DNA of 64,000 bases from NCBI GenBank assembly GCA_002381695.1, contig DFXM01000001.1, positions 62,001 to 126,000 of the forward strand, given 5' to 3'. Both the position numbers and the translations under genes were made by a program. The notes under the pieces were generated by a model. It saw only the letters and a program-made list of their open reading frames with translations, did no database searches and had not been told where the DNA came from. Positions 45,110-55,109 of the stretch are shown in pieces. Each line of letters opens with the position of its first letter. Within the stretch, counting starts at the first letter, position 1. Source of the DNA: Clostridium sp. UBA4108 (GTDB lineage Bacteria > Bacillota > Clostridia > Clostridiales > Clostridiaceae).

Positions 45110-45793
45110 ATGAGTGGAGTCACACATGATTATATGGAGCAGTACTTAAGAGGACTAATACCAGAGTATAGTGGAGTTTTAGCTGAACTTGAAGAGTTTG
45201 CTGAAAAGAATTTAGTTCCTATAGTTCAAAAGGAAACTTCAAAATTTCTTCAATTTATGATTACTTTAAAAAAACCCAGAAAAATATTAGAATTAGGTAC
45301 AGCTATCGGATATTCATCTATTTTAATGTCTCTAACCTCAGGAAATACTGTACATATTACCACCATTGAAAGAGATGAAAACATGGTTAATATTGCTAGG
45401 AATAATATAAAAAAGATGAATTTAGATAGTAATATTAATGTAGTTCAAGGGGAGTGTTTAGAAATGCTTGAGAACCTTGATGATAAATATGATATGATTT
45501 TTATGGATGCTGGAAAAGGTCACTATGGTAACTTTCTACCTCATTGTTTAAGAATGCTTAAAGATGATGGAGTTATAATAGCAGACAATGTGTTATTTAG
45601 AGGAATGGTTGCAAATAAAGAATTAGTAAAAAGAAGAAAAATAACTATTGTAAAAAGAATGAAAAGCTATTTAGATATAGTTTCAAAGGATAAAGATTTA
45701 GTTACAACTGTACTTCCAATGGGAGATGGAATAGCATTAACAATAAGGAGGGACCAAAATGATAAAACCAGAATTATTAGCACCGGCAGGTAA
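45110..45793 (+). CDS. trmR: O-methyltransferase, TrmR-like (tRNA 5-hydroxyuridine)
   Basis: This 227-residue SAM methyltransferase of the caffeoyl-CoA group has the SAM motif ILELGTAIGYSSILM, ITTIERDENMVNIARNNI, and the metal-site pair MIFMDAGKGHYGNF / IIADNVLFRG. In B. subtilis the gene at this place (yrrM) is TrmR, which methylates 5-hydroxyuridine-34 in tRNA to mo5U. I start it at the ATG at 45110 (GGAGG at 45100). It overlaps the next gene by 35 bases, so the next start lies inside it. Confidence 0.88.
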   Translation: MSGVTHDYMEQYLRGLIPEYSGVLAELEEFAEKNLVPIVQKETSKFLQFMITLKKPRKILELGTAIGYSSILMSLTSGNTVHITTIERDENMVNIARNNIKKMNLDSNINVVQGECLEMLENLDDKYDMIFMDAGKGHYGNFLPHCLRMLKDDGVIIADNVLFRGMVANKELVKRRKITIVKRMKSYLDIVSKDKDLVTTVLPMGDGIALTIRRDQNDKTRIISTGR

Positions 45794-46985
45794 TTTAGAA
45801 AAATTAAAAGCAGCTATTAACTTTGGAGCAGATGCGGTTTATTTAGGTGGAAATAAACTTAATTTAAGGGCTTTTGCAGATAATTTTACCAATGAACAGT
45901 TAATAGAGGGGTTAGAATTTGCCCATACTAGAGGTAAAAAGGTATATGTTACCTTAAATGTATTTCCACATAATGAAGATTTAGATGGATTAGAAGATTA
46001 TTTAATAGAATTGTATAATATGGGTGTAGATGCAATAATAGTTTCAGACCCAGGAATTATTATGACAGCTAGAGAAGTGGTTCCTAATCTAGAGATTCAT
46101 TTAAGCACTCAAGCAAATACGGTTAACTGGAAAACTTGTGAGTTTTGGCATAAGATGGGCGTTAAGAGGATTGTTTTAGCACGAGAACTGTCTTTAGATG
46201 AGATTAAAAATACTAAAAGTAAAATTCCAGAAACCTTAGAATTAGAAGTGTTCATACATGGCTCTATGTGCATGTCATACTCAGGTAGATGTCTTCTTTC
46301 TAACTATATGACAGGAAGAGATGCAAATAGAGGTGGATGTGCTCAACCATGCAGATATAAATATCACTTAGTTGAAGAAAAAAGAGAGGGAGAATACTAC
46401 CCAATAGTAGAAGATGAAAGAGGCACTTACATAATGAATTCGAAGGATCTTTGCATGATTGAACATATTCCAGAGGTTATTAGCACAGGGGCTATTTCAT
46501 TAAAAATTGAGGGAAGAATGAAAAGCGCTTACTACGTGGCTACAGTTTGTAAGATTTATAGAGAAGCTATAGATAGTTACATGGCGGACCCTGACAATTA
46601 TAAATTTAATAAGAAATGGATTGAGGATCTAGATAAGCCAAGTCATAGAGAATACTACACAGGATTTTACCTTAATGAAGAGAATAAACAAATACAGAGT
46701 ACTTCAGCGTATATAAGAAAATATGACATTGTAGGAGTTGTAAAATCCTATGATGAGGAAAAGAAAGTGGTTACTATAGAACAAAGAAATAAGGTATTTG
46801 ATGGTGAATTAGTAGAGATAATGAAACCAGTTGGAGATAATATTGAAGTTAGATTAATGGACCTTCATGATGAAAGAGGCAATAAAATAGAAAGTGCTCC
46901 AAGTGCAAAAATGATATTTACTGCAATAGTTGATAAGGCTATGGAAGAAAATGATATAATAATTAAACCCAAGGAGGAAAACTAA
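45759..46985 (+). CDS. trhP: U32-family protein, tRNA uridine 5-hydroxylation (TrhP-like)
   Basis: This 408-residue U32-family protein opens with [29 protein letters not shown] and has the signature [17 protein letters not shown] with cysteines for an Fe-S cluster, plus [12 protein letters not shown]. Once called collagenase-like peptidases, these proteins are now tied to forming 5-hydroxyuridine-34 with prephenate. B. subtilis has two genes here (yrrN, yrrO); this genome has one, adjacent to trmR, whose substrate it would make. Confidence 0.88.
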   Translation: MIKPELLAPAGNLEKLKAAINFGADAVYLGGNKLNLRAFADNFTNEQLIEGLEFAHTRGKKVYVTLNVFPHNEDLDGLEDYLIELYNMGVDAIIVSDPGIIMTAREVVPNLEIHLSTQANTVNWKTCEFWHKMGVKRIVLARELSLDEIKNTKSKIPETLELEVFIHGSMCMSYSGRCLLSNYMTGRDANRGGCAQPCRYKYHLVEEKREGEYYPIVEDERGTYIMNSKDLCMIEHIPEVISTGAISLKIEGRMKSAYYVATVCKIYREAIDSYMADPDNYKFNKKWIEDLDKPSHREYYTGFYLNEENKQIQSTSAYIRKYDIVGVVKSYDEEKKVVTIEQRNKVFDGELVEIMKPVGDNIEVRLMDLHDERGNKIESAPSAKMIFTAIVDKAMEENDIIIKPKEEN

Positions 46986-47608
46986 TGAATCGTCCAATAT
47001 TAATAGGGATAACTGGGGGCACTGGATCTGGAAAAAGTACTATAGCTAGAGAAATATGCAAGAATTTTGATGAGCATTGCATAGCAATGATAGAGCAAGA
47101 TTGTTATTATAAAGATCAAACACATTTAAGCACTGAACAAAGAATGAAAACAAACTATGATCATCCTCATGCTTTTGATACTGAATTATTAGTAGAGCAT
47201 TTAACTTCTTTGATTCAATGGAAATCTATAGAAAAGCCAATTTATGATTTTGAAATTCATAATAGAAAAACAGAAACAATAACAGTTGAATCTAGAGATA
47301 TAATTATAGTAGAGGGAATATTAGTTCTTCAGGAAGAAATATTAAGAAATATGTTGGATATAAAAATATATGTAGATACAGATGCGGATGTAAGATTTAT
47401 TAGAAGAATGTTAAGAGACGTTAAGGAAAGAGGAAGAACTATAGATTCTGTAATCACCCAATACTTAACGGTAGTAAAACAAATGCACGAGCAGTTCACT
47501 GAGAATACAAAAAAATATGCAGATATAATAATACCAGAAGGTGGACATAATAAAGTTGCTATTGATGTAATAATAGGAAAAATAAAGCAAATCCTTCATG
47601 ATAAATAA
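46985..47608 (+). CDS. udk: Uridine kinase
   Basis: This 207-residue P-loop kinase phosphorylates uridine and cytidine. It has [16 protein letters not shown] at the N terminus, [28 protein letters not shown], and [15 protein letters not shown]. Its ATG overlaps the trhP stop by one base (TAATG). The order U32-udk matches Bacillus. Confidence 0.97.
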   Translation: MNRPILIGITGGTGSGKSTIAREICKNFDEHCIAMIEQDCYYKDQTHLSTEQRMKTNYDHPHAFDTELLVEHLTSLIQWKSIEKPIYDFEIHNRKTETITVESRDIIIVEGILVLQEEILRNMLDIKIYVDTDADVRFIRRMLRDVKERGRTIDSVITQYLTVVKQMHEQFTENTKKYADIIIPEGGHNKVAIDVIIGKIKQILHDK

Positions 47609-47622
47609 AAAAAGTATATAAT

Positions 47623-47667
47623 ATCTCCCTTTAGTCAATTATTATGCTAGAGGGAGATGTTTTTTTA
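47623..47667 (+). terminator. Terminator/hairpin that contains the ribosome site of the next gene
   Basis: ATCTCCCTTTAG (47623-47634) pairs with CTAGAGGGAGAT (47647-47658, one G-T pair), followed by a T-run (47660-47666) that ends at the ATG of the PBP gene. The only ribosome site of that gene, AGGGAG, is inside the 3' arm. Confidence 0.8.
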
Positions 47668-49325
47668 TGAGATTTAATAGCCAGAAGCATGCAGTAAAAA
47701 GAATGTATACTTTTTGTGGACTTAGTACTGTTTTATTTCTTCTACTTGTTGTTAGACTATTTTCTATTCAAATAAAAGAAGGAGAAGAATTAGCTGTATC
47801 AGCAAATTCTCAATATTATTATGAAGAAAATACAAGTGATTTAAACCTTAAGCTTTTAGATAGAAATAATGAATTGGTCTTCAATTATGAAAAAATTTAT
47901 TATGCAGTTATTGATCCTAAAGTGTTTTTTACTATGAACAATGAAAGTATGTTTAAGGATATGAGAAATATTGCTTATGTACTTAGAACATATGATAAAG
48001 ATTATGATTTGGACTTGCTACAATATGATATAGAAAAAGGGAAAAAGCATTATGCTATTGATAGTCAATGTTATGAAAAGCTTAGGAAAATAAAAGATGT
48101 TAAAGGTATATATACTTACGAATTTATGAAATCAAATAAAGCTAAGGATTGGAATATTAAAAATTTGTTAATTAATAATAGAAAATATTCAAATGATAAG
48201 GAACTTAAGGATGAGGGAACTTTAGAAAGAGATTTATACGAGTATACGAAAAATAATAAAGTAGATAAGATTATATTTGAAAAAGATGTGAGCGAAAAAG
48301 TAGTCAATGAAACTAAAGTTGAAAATGCGGATAATAGAAATGTAATGTTAACTTTAGATAATGATATTCAAAATAAAGCACAGGAGATATTACAAAAGGA
48401 AGATTATAAAATGTATCCTCAAATAGGAATACTATTGATGGAAAGTAATACAGGGGATATATTAGCCATGGCACAAAAAGATGATAAACTATCAAATGTA
48501 AATATAGGAGTGCCTAGTGGAAATGGATTTTTAATAGGATCAGTGTTTAAAACTATTGTTTATGAAGCTGCATTGAACAATAGTTTAATAACTAAAGATG
48601 AAATCTTCGATATACAAAATATTTTTGAACGTAGAAAAAATAACGAAAAAGCATCTAATGTATCTAGGGCCTATGCTATATCTTCAAATGATATATTTGC
48701 TCAAATAGGATGGAGGGTTGGTATGAATGTGTTATTTGAATATGCCAGTAAACATGGATTATTTGAGAAAGTATTAAATTTGCAAGATGAGAGAAATGGA
48801 ATAATAGAAGGTTATGGTAAGGAGCACAATGATTATTTAATAACTAATACATCTATAGGTCAAACATTAAGAGTTACTCCAATAGAAGCCATATCAATCC
48901 CTAATACAGTAATTAATGACGGAGTGTATGTTAAACCTAGAATAATAAAAGAGGTACGAGAAAATGATGGAGATGTAATAAATACTTATAAAACTGAGAG
49001 TAAAAGAATTTTTAATATAGATTTAGCTAAACATATGAAAAATGAAATGATTAATGTAGTTGAAAATCATGAAGGTACTGGAAAAAAAGCTAAACTTGAA
49101 GGAATAGAAATAGGAGGTAAAACTGGAACCACAGAATATTTTATAGGAGATAAAGAAGCTTCTGATGGATGGTTTTGTGGATTTTTCCAATATAATAATA
49201 AATATTATTCAATGGTAGTTTTTATTCCTGAAATTAACTTAGTAAATGATGCTGGTGGAGGAACAGCTTGTATTATATTTAGAGATTTAGTTGAAAATAT
49301 AATAAATATGAAATATCTTAAATAG
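47667..49325 (+). CDS. Class B penicillin-binding protein (transpeptidase), PbpI-like
   Basis: This 552-residue peptidoglycan transpeptidase has an N-terminal membrane helix (about 12-33), a long linker/dimerisation domain, and a full active site: SVFK (Ser292-Lys295), SSN (339-341) and KTGT (485-488). It has no PASTA domain. The place after udk matches B. subtilis yrrR (pbpI, PBP4b), a sigma-E-dependent sporulation PBP, and sigK follows here, so a sporulation role is plausible. The central region is unlike vegetative PBP2. Its ribosome site lies in the upstream terminator stem. Confidence 0.9.
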   Translation: MRFNSQKHAVKRMYTFCGLSTVLFLLLVVRLFSIQIKEGEELAVSANSQYYYEENTSDLNLKLLDRNNELVFNYEKIYYAVIDPKVFFTMNNESMFKDMRNIAYVLRTYDKDYDLDLLQYDIEKGKKHYAIDSQCYEKLRKIKDVKGIYTYEFMKSNKAKDWNIKNLLINNRKYSNDKELKDEGTLERDLYEYTKNNKVDKIIFEKDVSEKVVNETKVENADNRNVMLTLDNDIQNKAQEILQKEDYKMYPQIGILLMESNTGDILAMAQKDDKLSNVNIGVPSGNGFLIGSVFKTIVYEAALNNSLITKDEIFDIQNIFERRKNNEKASNVSRAYAISSNDIFAQIGWRVGMNVLFEYASKHGLFEKVLNLQDERNGIIEGYGKEHNDYLITNTSIGQTLRVTPIEAISIPNTVINDGVYVKPRIIKEVRENDGDVINTYKTESKRIFNIDLAKHMKNEMINVVENHEGTGKKAKLEGIEIGGKTGTTEYFIGDKEASDGWFCGFFQYNNKYYSMVVFIPEINLVNDAGGGTACIIFRDLVENIINMKYLK

Positions 49326-49355
49326 TTGGTCATGGTTTTCCATGACCAATTTTAA
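49326..49355 (+). terminator. Terminator after the PBP gene
   Basis: TTGGTCATGG (49326-49335) pairs with CCATGACCAA (49340-49349) around TTTT, then TTTTAATTT. It begins directly after the stop codon. Confidence 0.9.
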
Positions 49356-49481
49356 TTTCAAAAACTTATTGTCAAGAAGAAAATTAAATTTTATAACTAA
49401 ATATAATTCTAGCTATATAATAGGAAACAAATTATCTCTACTTGAATATTATATTAATAAGCATTATTAGGGGGAACATCA

Positions 49482-50195
49482 ATGTTCTGTTTAAATTTAC
49501 TACTAAATATACTAAGTGAGTATGCATTACTTACAGGATATGTAGCAGGAAATAATTCTTTTCCGCAGCCATTAACAGAAGATGAAGAAAGGCATTATTT
49601 AAACAAACTAAAAGAGGGAGATTGGGAATCAAAAAATATATTGGTAGAAAGAAACCTAAGATTGGTTGCACATATAGTAAAGAAATATTCATTTCCCGGG
49701 AAAGAGGTCGATGATTTAATATCTATTGGGACAGTAGGATTGATAAAAGCAATTGACTCTTTTGATAATTCTAAGGGGACGAGACTTGCAACATACGCAG
49801 CTAGATGTATTGAAAATGAAATATTAATGTTAATAAGAAATAACAAGAAAATTAAAGGAGAGGTGTATTTACAAGACCCTATAGGTTTAGATAAAGAAGG
49901 GAACGAAATTTCGCTCATGGATATATTGAGTAGTGATAAAGATTCCATTTTAGAAATAGTAGAAAATAAAATACAAGTTAAAAAATTGTATACTAAACTA
50001 AATACAGTTCTTCAAGAAAGGGAAAGGTTAATAATAGAAATGAGATATGGGTTAATTGACGGAAAGCCAAAAACCCAAAGAGAGATTGCAGCAATATTAT
50101 CAATTTCTAGATCATATGTATCTAGGATAGAAAAAAGGGCCTTAAAAAAATTATTTAAGGAACTAAATACTAATATAGGTAATAAAAATATTTAA
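49482..50195 (+). CDS. sigK: RNA polymerase sporulation sigma factor SigK
   Basis: SigK is the late mother-cell sigma factor. The 237-residue protein has a short N-terminal pro-region (MFCLNLLLNILSEYALLTGYV), region 2 with VERNLRLVAHIVKKY and DLISIGTVGLIKAIDSF, and region 4 with QREIAAILSISRSYVSRIEKRAL. The reading frame is whole, so there is no skin-type insertion as found in some strains of C. difficile or B. subtilis. The ribosome site AGGGGG lies 8 bases before the ATG. Confidence 0.96.
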   Translation: MFCLNLLLNILSEYALLTGYVAGNNSFPQPLTEDEERHYLNKLKEGDWESKNILVERNLRLVAHIVKKYSFPGKEVDDLISIGTVGLIKAIDSFDNSKGTRLATYAARCIENEILMLIRNNKKIKGEVYLQDPIGLDKEGNEISLMDILSSDKDSILEIVENKIQVKKLYTKLNTVLQERERLIIEMRYGLIDGKPKTQREIAAILSISRSYVSRIEKRALKKLFKELNTNIGNKNI

Positions 50196-50210
50196 TTCTA
50201 TAGAGTATTA

Positions 50211-50237
50211 AAAGGGAGGATTGCCTTCCTTTTTTTA
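50211..50237 (+). terminator. Terminator after sigK
   Basis: AAAGGGAGG (50211-50219) pairs with CCTTCCTTT (50224-50232), one G-T, loop ATTG, followed by TTTT. The 235 bases from here to the pilT-like start are AT-rich; I see no other gene. Confidence 0.88.
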
Positions 50238-50471
50238 TTAATATAATTTCTAATTTAATTAATATAGATAGATTATAATAATATGAAGTTTTAATTAACT
50301 ATATCTATAATAAAATCTATTTGTCTAATGTAGAAATTCAATTGCAATATATTAAAGTATATACCTTTACTAAAGCTATAAGAGATATCTAACATGACTA
50401 TATAATATTATGAATTTTATATAATCATGTTGGATATAATTCAAATAGATTATTATAGGAGGAGAGTAGCT

Positions 50472-51464
50472 ATGGAGTTAAAGGAAATTTTAAGACTAGC
50501 TGTGAAAATGAAGGCATCAGATATACATATAGTACCAGATGTACAACCTAAAATTAGAGTAGAGGGCATATTAGAAAATTTAACTAAAGACAGGTTAAGC
50601 AAAGATATAGTGGAAGGTTACACAAAGGAATTGCTAAGCGATAAATATGAGGAATATCAAGCTAAAGGGCAATTTGATCTAGGAATTAACTTAGAAGAAA
50701 TAGGTAGATTTAGAGTGCACATTTACAAACAAATTGAAGGAAACACCTTAGCCATTAGAATAATACAAGGTACTATTCCTACATTAGAAGCATTAGGCTT
50801 TTCTAAAATTATTAAAGAACTAACCCATATAGAAAATGGACTTATACTAGTGACAGGTGCTATTGGTAGTGGGAAGAGTACCACCGTAGCTGCTATGATC
50901 GATGAAATAAATTCTCATAGGCAATTGAATATCATAACTCTGGAGGATCCCATTGAATATATTCATATTCATAAAAAATCTATAATAAATCAAAGAGAGT
51001 TAGGAAGAGACTTTTACAGTTATATAGAAGCTATTAGAGGAAGTTTAAGGAGTGATGGAGATATTGTATATATAGGCGAGCTAAGAGAAAAAGAAGCTAT
51101 AAAAATGGCCTTAAATGCAGCAGAAACAGGGTATTTAGTTATATCTACTATGCACACATATTCAGCCTATAAAACTATAGATAGAATTATAAATTTTTTT
51201 CACGGAGAAGAAGAGATAAGGGTAAGATATCAATTATCAACAGTGTTAAAAGCTATAATATGTCAAAGTCTTATTAGAAAAATTGATGGAAAAGGAAGAA
51301 TAGCAGCTCAAGAAATAATGGTAAATATACCCGCCATACAGAACTTAGTAAGGGAAGGGAAATCATATCAAATACCTTCAATAATACAAACAGGAGAAAA
51401 ATATGGTATGAGGCTTATGGATAAGCATATAGAAGAACTACGAAAATCTGGTATTATTGAATAA
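50472..51464 (+). CDS. PilT-like retraction ATPase
   Basis: This 330-residue type IV pilus/secretion ATPase of the PilT branch has Walker A GAIGSGKST (Lys135), the Asp box LEDPIEYIH, Walker B region IVYIGELREKEAI and the His box ISTMHTYSA. Usual PilT has LVGEMRD; here the acid box is IGELRE, with Glu where Glu/Asp are tolerated. The start is the ATG at 50472 behind AGGAGGAG. No pilB, pilC or pilin lies in the window; its neighbours are sigK and ftsA. Confidence 0.88.
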   Translation: MELKEILRLAVKMKASDIHIVPDVQPKIRVEGILENLTKDRLSKDIVEGYTKELLSDKYEEYQAKGQFDLGINLEEIGRFRVHIYKQIEGNTLAIRIIQGTIPTLEALGFSKIIKELTHIENGLILVTGAIGSGKSTTVAAMIDEINSHRQLNIITLEDPIEYIHIHKKSIINQRELGRDFYSYIEAIRGSLRSDGDIVYIGELREKEAIKMALNAAETGYLVISTMHTYSAYKTIDRIINFFHGEEEIRVRYQLSTVLKAIICQSLIRKIDGKGRIAAQEIMVNIPAIQNLVREGKSYQIPSIIQTGEKYGMRLMDKHIEELRKSGIIE

Positions 51465-51627
51465 ACTAATTGTTGAAGAACCACAAAAGAATATACCTTT
51501 ATAAGAATATAAGCGTAGATTTTTGGGATTTTATTTTTGTATGATACAAAACAAAGTCAATTAGCTATTGTAATTTTTTCACTTAGGTTTTATACTAATG
51601 TTAGAAATATAAGTAATTACAAGTGAC

Positions 51628-51651
51628 ATTTTATCAATATATTGATAAAAT
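51628..51651. promoter_or_regulatory. Perfect 24-bp AT-rich palindrome upstream of ftsA
   Basis: ATTTTATCAATA followed by its exact reverse complement TATTGATAAAAT, 109 bases before the ftsA start in a 295-base gap. It has no loop, so it is better read as a DNA-binding site than as an RNA hairpin. The nearby GTAATTAC (51613-51620) is a second small palindrome. I see no other gene in this gap. Confidence 0.55.
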
Positions 51652-51759
51652 AAAAGAATTACATGTATAAATTCTATTTGAATGATTAAATTTTGGAGGA
51701 ATTCTAACTTTCTTGTTGAATATATTTCTTTGGAACTTCTTAGGGGAGGAGTAGGTGTA

Positions 51760-53004
51760 ATGAAGGATTACATTGTTGGAATAGATATAAGTACATCAAA
51801 AGTATGTGGTATAGTTGGTAATTTAGGTGATGACAACAAAATAGAAGTTTTGGGTATAACTACCTATGATTGCCAAGGTGTTAAAGATAATAAAATTATA
51901 AATATACATAATACATCTAAGGCAATATGTAATGTTATAAAGCACCTAGAAAATATTGTAGACAAGCAATTACAAGAAGTTTATTTCTCTATACCAATAT
52001 CGATTTGCGAATCAGTAAGAGTAAAGGGGATTATACCTTTTTCTTCTTATAAAGAGATAACTTTACAAGATATAAATAATGTTAAGGATGCTATGCAGTT
52101 TTCAGTTTCTAGGAATAAAGAAATTATAGCTGTTGAAGTAGAGGAATATATAGTTGATGATATGAGAAATATAGACAATCCTTTAAAAATGAAAGCTAAA
52201 ACTCTTCAAGGAGAAGGGGTTATGTTCATAGCTCCACTAGAAGAAGTAAATAAATTCAAAAGGTGTATGGAAGAGTGCGGTTTGATAGTTAAAGGAATGG
52301 TTGTTAGTGCATTAGGTATAGCTAAGGATACATTGAAAAAAGAAGAATTAGATAAAGGTGTAGCTATAATTGATATAGGAGCTACTAATACAGAGGTGAC
52401 TACATTTAAAAGAAATTATTATTTAGATAGCTTTTCTGTACCATTAGGCGGAGATACTATAACTAATGATATTTCAATATGTCTAAATGTGCCTAAAGAG
52501 AATAGTGATATTTTAAAATTTAAGTGCGGTAATTTAATAAAAGATACTTCTATGAAAAATCATAGAATAAGATCAAAATCAAGTGATGGAAAACTTATAG
52601 ATGTTGATTATGATACTTTAGTTGATATAATATATGAAAGAGTTAAGGAATTGCTTGAAATTATTAAGACTAATCTTATTGAAAAAGAACTTTATAATCA
52701 TATCAATGAAGTTGTAATAGTTGGAGGAGGAATTTCATTATTTCGAGACATTAATGTAGTTACTACTGAAATTTTGGGGAAAAACTCTAGAGTAGGTGCT
52801 CCTAAATATATAGGTGCTGCTAATCCAATATATTCAACAGCCGCAGGTATTCTAAATGAAGTTATCAATGAAAATAAAGAAGTTGATTGTGTTTATGAAA
52901 AAGATAGAACTATAGAGTGTGAAGAAGTTAAAAATAATAAGGGCATAATTTCTAAGCTAAAAAGTGTGTTTAAAAATTTTTCTAATGAGGAGGTAGTAAA
53001 GTGA
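51760..53004 (+). CDS. ftsA: Cell division protein FtsA
   Basis: This 414-residue actin-like protein tethers FtsZ to the membrane. It has [15 protein letters not shown] (phosphate 1), [15 protein letters not shown] (phosphate 2), [15 protein letters not shown] and [14 protein letters not shown] (adenosine motif), and a C-terminal amphipathic tail ([19 protein letters not shown]) for membrane binding. I start it at the ATG at 51760, with GGGGAGGA upstream; the frame extends to 51682 without a site. It overlaps ftsZ by four bases. Confidence 0.93.
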   Translation: MKDYIVGIDISTSKVCGIVGNLGDDNKIEVLGITTYDCQGVKDNKIINIHNTSKAICNVIKHLENIVDKQLQEVYFSIPISICESVRVKGIIPFSSYKEITLQDINNVKDAMQFSVSRNKEIIAVEVEEYIVDDMRNIDNPLKMKAKTLQGEGVMFIAPLEEVNKFKRCMEECGLIVKGMVVSALGIAKDTLKKEELDKGVAIIDIGATNTEVTTFKRNYYLDSFSVPLGGDTITNDISICLNVPKENSDILKFKCGNLIKDTSMKNHRIRSKSSDGKLIDVDYDTLVDIIYERVKELLEIIKTNLIEKELYNHINEVVIVGGGISLFRDINVVTTEILGKNSRVGAPKYIGAANPIYSTAAGILNEVINENKEVDCVYEKDRTIECEEVKNNKGIISKLKSVFKNFSNEEVVK

Positions 53005-54113
53005 TAGATTTCGATGAACAAAATAAGAGTATGTGTAAGATAAAGGTTATTGGTTGTGGTGGCGGAGGAAATAATGCTGTAAACAGAATGATTGAAGAAG
53101 GTTTGAAGAATGTAGAGTTTATAGGTATAAATACAGATAAACAAGCATTGGCATTATCTAAAGCTGAACTTAAAATTCAATTAGGAGACAAGCTTACTAG
53201 AGGGCTAGGAGCAGGGGCAAACCCTGAAATTGGTAGAAAAGCTGCAGAAGAAAGTAAGGAAGAAATAATAGAAGCACTAAAAGGTGCAGATATGGTTTTT
53301 ATAACTGCTGGAATGGGCGGAGGAACAGGAACAGGTGCTGCACCAGTAGTAGCTGAAATAGCTAAATCTATGGGTATATTAACTGTAGGTGTTGTTACTA
53401 AACCTTTCCAATTTGAAGGAAGAAAAAGAATGGTTCATGCTGAAACTGGTATAAAAGGATTGAAAGAATCAGTAGATACATTGGTTACTATTCCAAATGA
53501 AAGACTGCTATCATTAGTAGATAAGAAAACTACCTTAGTAGAATCTTTTAGAAAAGCTGATGATGTATTAAGACAAGGTGTACAAGGCATATCAGACTTA
53601 ATAACAATCACAGGATTAATAAACCTAGACTTTGCAGATGTAAAAACTATCATGGTGGATAAGGGACTTGCTCACATGGGAGTAGGAACAGGAAAGGGCG
53701 ATAATAGGGCTCAAGAAGCTGCTAAACAAGCAATATCAAGTCCATTACTTGAAACTTCAATTATAGGTGCAACAGGAGTGCTTATAAACGTTACAGGTGG
53801 AAATGATTTATCTTTGATAGAAATTAATGAAGCAGCTAATATAGTTCAAGAAGAGGCAGATCCAGATGCAAATATTATATTTGGAGCTGTAATTGATGAA
53901 AACCTAAAAGATGAAATAAGAATTACAGTTATAGCTACTGGATTTGATAGTGATAGGGAAAAAGAAAAAGAAAATAATATTATGTTTGATACTGTAAGAA
54001 AAGAGACAAGTAAAGCAGAAGTTGCAGCAACAAAAGAGCCTGAAATAGTTAAAACTACAAAGGATGAAGATGATTTTGCTGTTCCAACTTGGCTAAGAAA
54101 AAATATGAGATAA
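53001..54113 (+). CDS. ftsZ: Cell division protein FtsZ
   Basis: This is the tubulin-like GTPase that forms the division ring. The 370-residue protein has the GTP-binding motif [10 protein letters not shown] (residues 106-115), [15 protein letters not shown] near the start, the synergy loop [11 protein letters not shown], and the C-terminal interaction peptide [13 protein letters not shown], which binds FtsA and others. The start is GTG, behind GAGGAGGT. In spore formers ftsZ also builds the polar septum, and sporulation genes follow here. Confidence 0.98.
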   Translation: MIDFDEQNKSMCKIKVIGCGGGGNNAVNRMIEEGLKNVEFIGINTDKQALALSKAELKIQLGDKLTRGLGAGANPEIGRKAAEESKEEIIEALKGADMVFITAGMGGGTGTGAAPVVAEIAKSMGILTVGVVTKPFQFEGRKRMVHAETGIKGLKESVDTLVTIPNERLLSLVDKKTTLVESFRKADDVLRQGVQGISDLITITGLINLDFADVKTIMVDKGLAHMGVGTGKGDNRAQEAAKQAISSPLLETSIIGATGVLINVTGGNDLSLIEINEAANIVQEEADPDANIIFGAVIDENLKDEIRITVIATGFDSDREKEKENNIMFDTVRKETSKAEVAATKEPEIVKTTKDEDDFAVPTWLRKNMR

Positions 54114-54130
54114 TAAAAATGTATAATAGA

Positions 54131-54165
54131 AAACAGTAGGGAAAAAATTCCCTACTGTTTTTTTG
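54131..54165 (+). terminator. Terminator after ftsZ
   Basis: AAACAGTAGGGA (54131-54142) pairs with TCCCTACTGTTT (54149-54160), loop AAAAAA, then TTTT. A classic intrinsic terminator separating ftsAZ from the spoIIGA operon. Confidence 0.93.
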
Positions 54166-54293
54166 TTGTAGATTAATGTGAAAAAACCATCGTAAAATGA
54201 CATAAAATTAAGGGAATAAAATAAGAACTTATGGTATAATTTTACAAATTTTACTTTTGTAACAGGTTATAATTAAATACAGGAGGTGAAGAC

Positions 54294-55097
54294 ATGGTAG
54301 TATGGTTAGATGTACTTATGGTAGAAAATTTTCTGGTGAATTTTTTCTTATTAACAGTGACAATGAGCACTTTAAAAAAAAGAAGTTCCCTATTAAGATT
54401 ATTCATAGCATCCCTTGTGGGAAGTTCATATATAATTACAATGGTAGTTCCACAGCTTAATATGTTAACAAAAACTCCATTTAAGATTATAGTAGCAGTG
54501 GTGATGATAATTATTGTCAACAATGAAAAGGAATTTATACCTATAGCAAAACAAACCATAATATTTATACTATATTCCATGTTACTGGCTGGACTGTCTT
54601 TTTATTTGGCAATATCCAGTGGAGATCCTGTGAACATAAGCAATACGGTGTATAAATTTACAGGTAAAAATTTACTTTTATCAATTATGGTGATATACAT
54701 TGTAATTCATAGGGTTGTCATCTATGTAAAAGAGAGAAAATGTTTTGAAACTTTTATTTACAATATAGATATTTGTTTTAAAGAGCAAAAGAAAAGTATA
54801 AGAGCATTTCTAGATACAGGAAATGAGTTAAGAGAGCCAGCAACTAATTTACCAGTAATAATTGTAGAGAAAGATGTATTTAAGGATTTAAATCTAAAGG
54901 AATACAACACATATTGCATTCCTTATTCTGTTATAAGTGGGTCAACTGGTAGACTTATTGGAGTTAAGCCTGATTATATAACAATAGAACTTAATGGAAA
55001 TGTTATAGAACAGAATGTAATAGTAGCTTTTTGTGATAAGAAACTAAGTAAGCATAATGATTATAAGGGATTATTATCAATAGGGATTATAAATTGA
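54294..55097 (+). CDS. spoIIGA: Sigma-E processing peptidase SpoIIGA
   Basis: SpoIIGA is the membrane protease that cuts pro-sigma-E in the mother cell. The 267-residue protein has about five membrane helices in the first 150 residues, then a cytoplasmic aspartic-protease domain with AFLDTGNELREP, in which Asp174 is the expected catalytic residue. The ribosome site AGGAGGTGA is near perfect. It lies 12 bases before sigE, the classical spoIIG operon. A TATAAT (54235-54240) lies upstream; I could not find a clear Spo0A box. Confidence 0.95.
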   Translation: MVVWLDVLMVENFLVNFFLLTVTMSTLKKRSSLLRLFIASLVGSSYIITMVVPQLNMLTKTPFKIIVAVVMIIIVNNEKEFIPIAKQTIIFILYSMLLAGLSFYLAISSGDPVNISNTVYKFTGKNLLLSIMVIYIVIHRVVIYVKERKCFETFIYNIDICFKEQKKSIRAFLDTGNELREPATNLPVIIVEKDVFKDLNLKEYNTYCIPYSVISGSTGRLIGVKPDYITIELNGNVIEQNVIVAFCDKKLSKHNDYKGLLSIGIIN

Positions 55098-55109
55098 GGG
55101 GGAAGAGGT

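Noticed and set aside
49363..49421. Sigma-A promoter for sigK from TTGTCA and TATAAT
   Set aside because: The spacers between the -35-like and -10-like boxes are too long; no clear sporulation consensus was found either.
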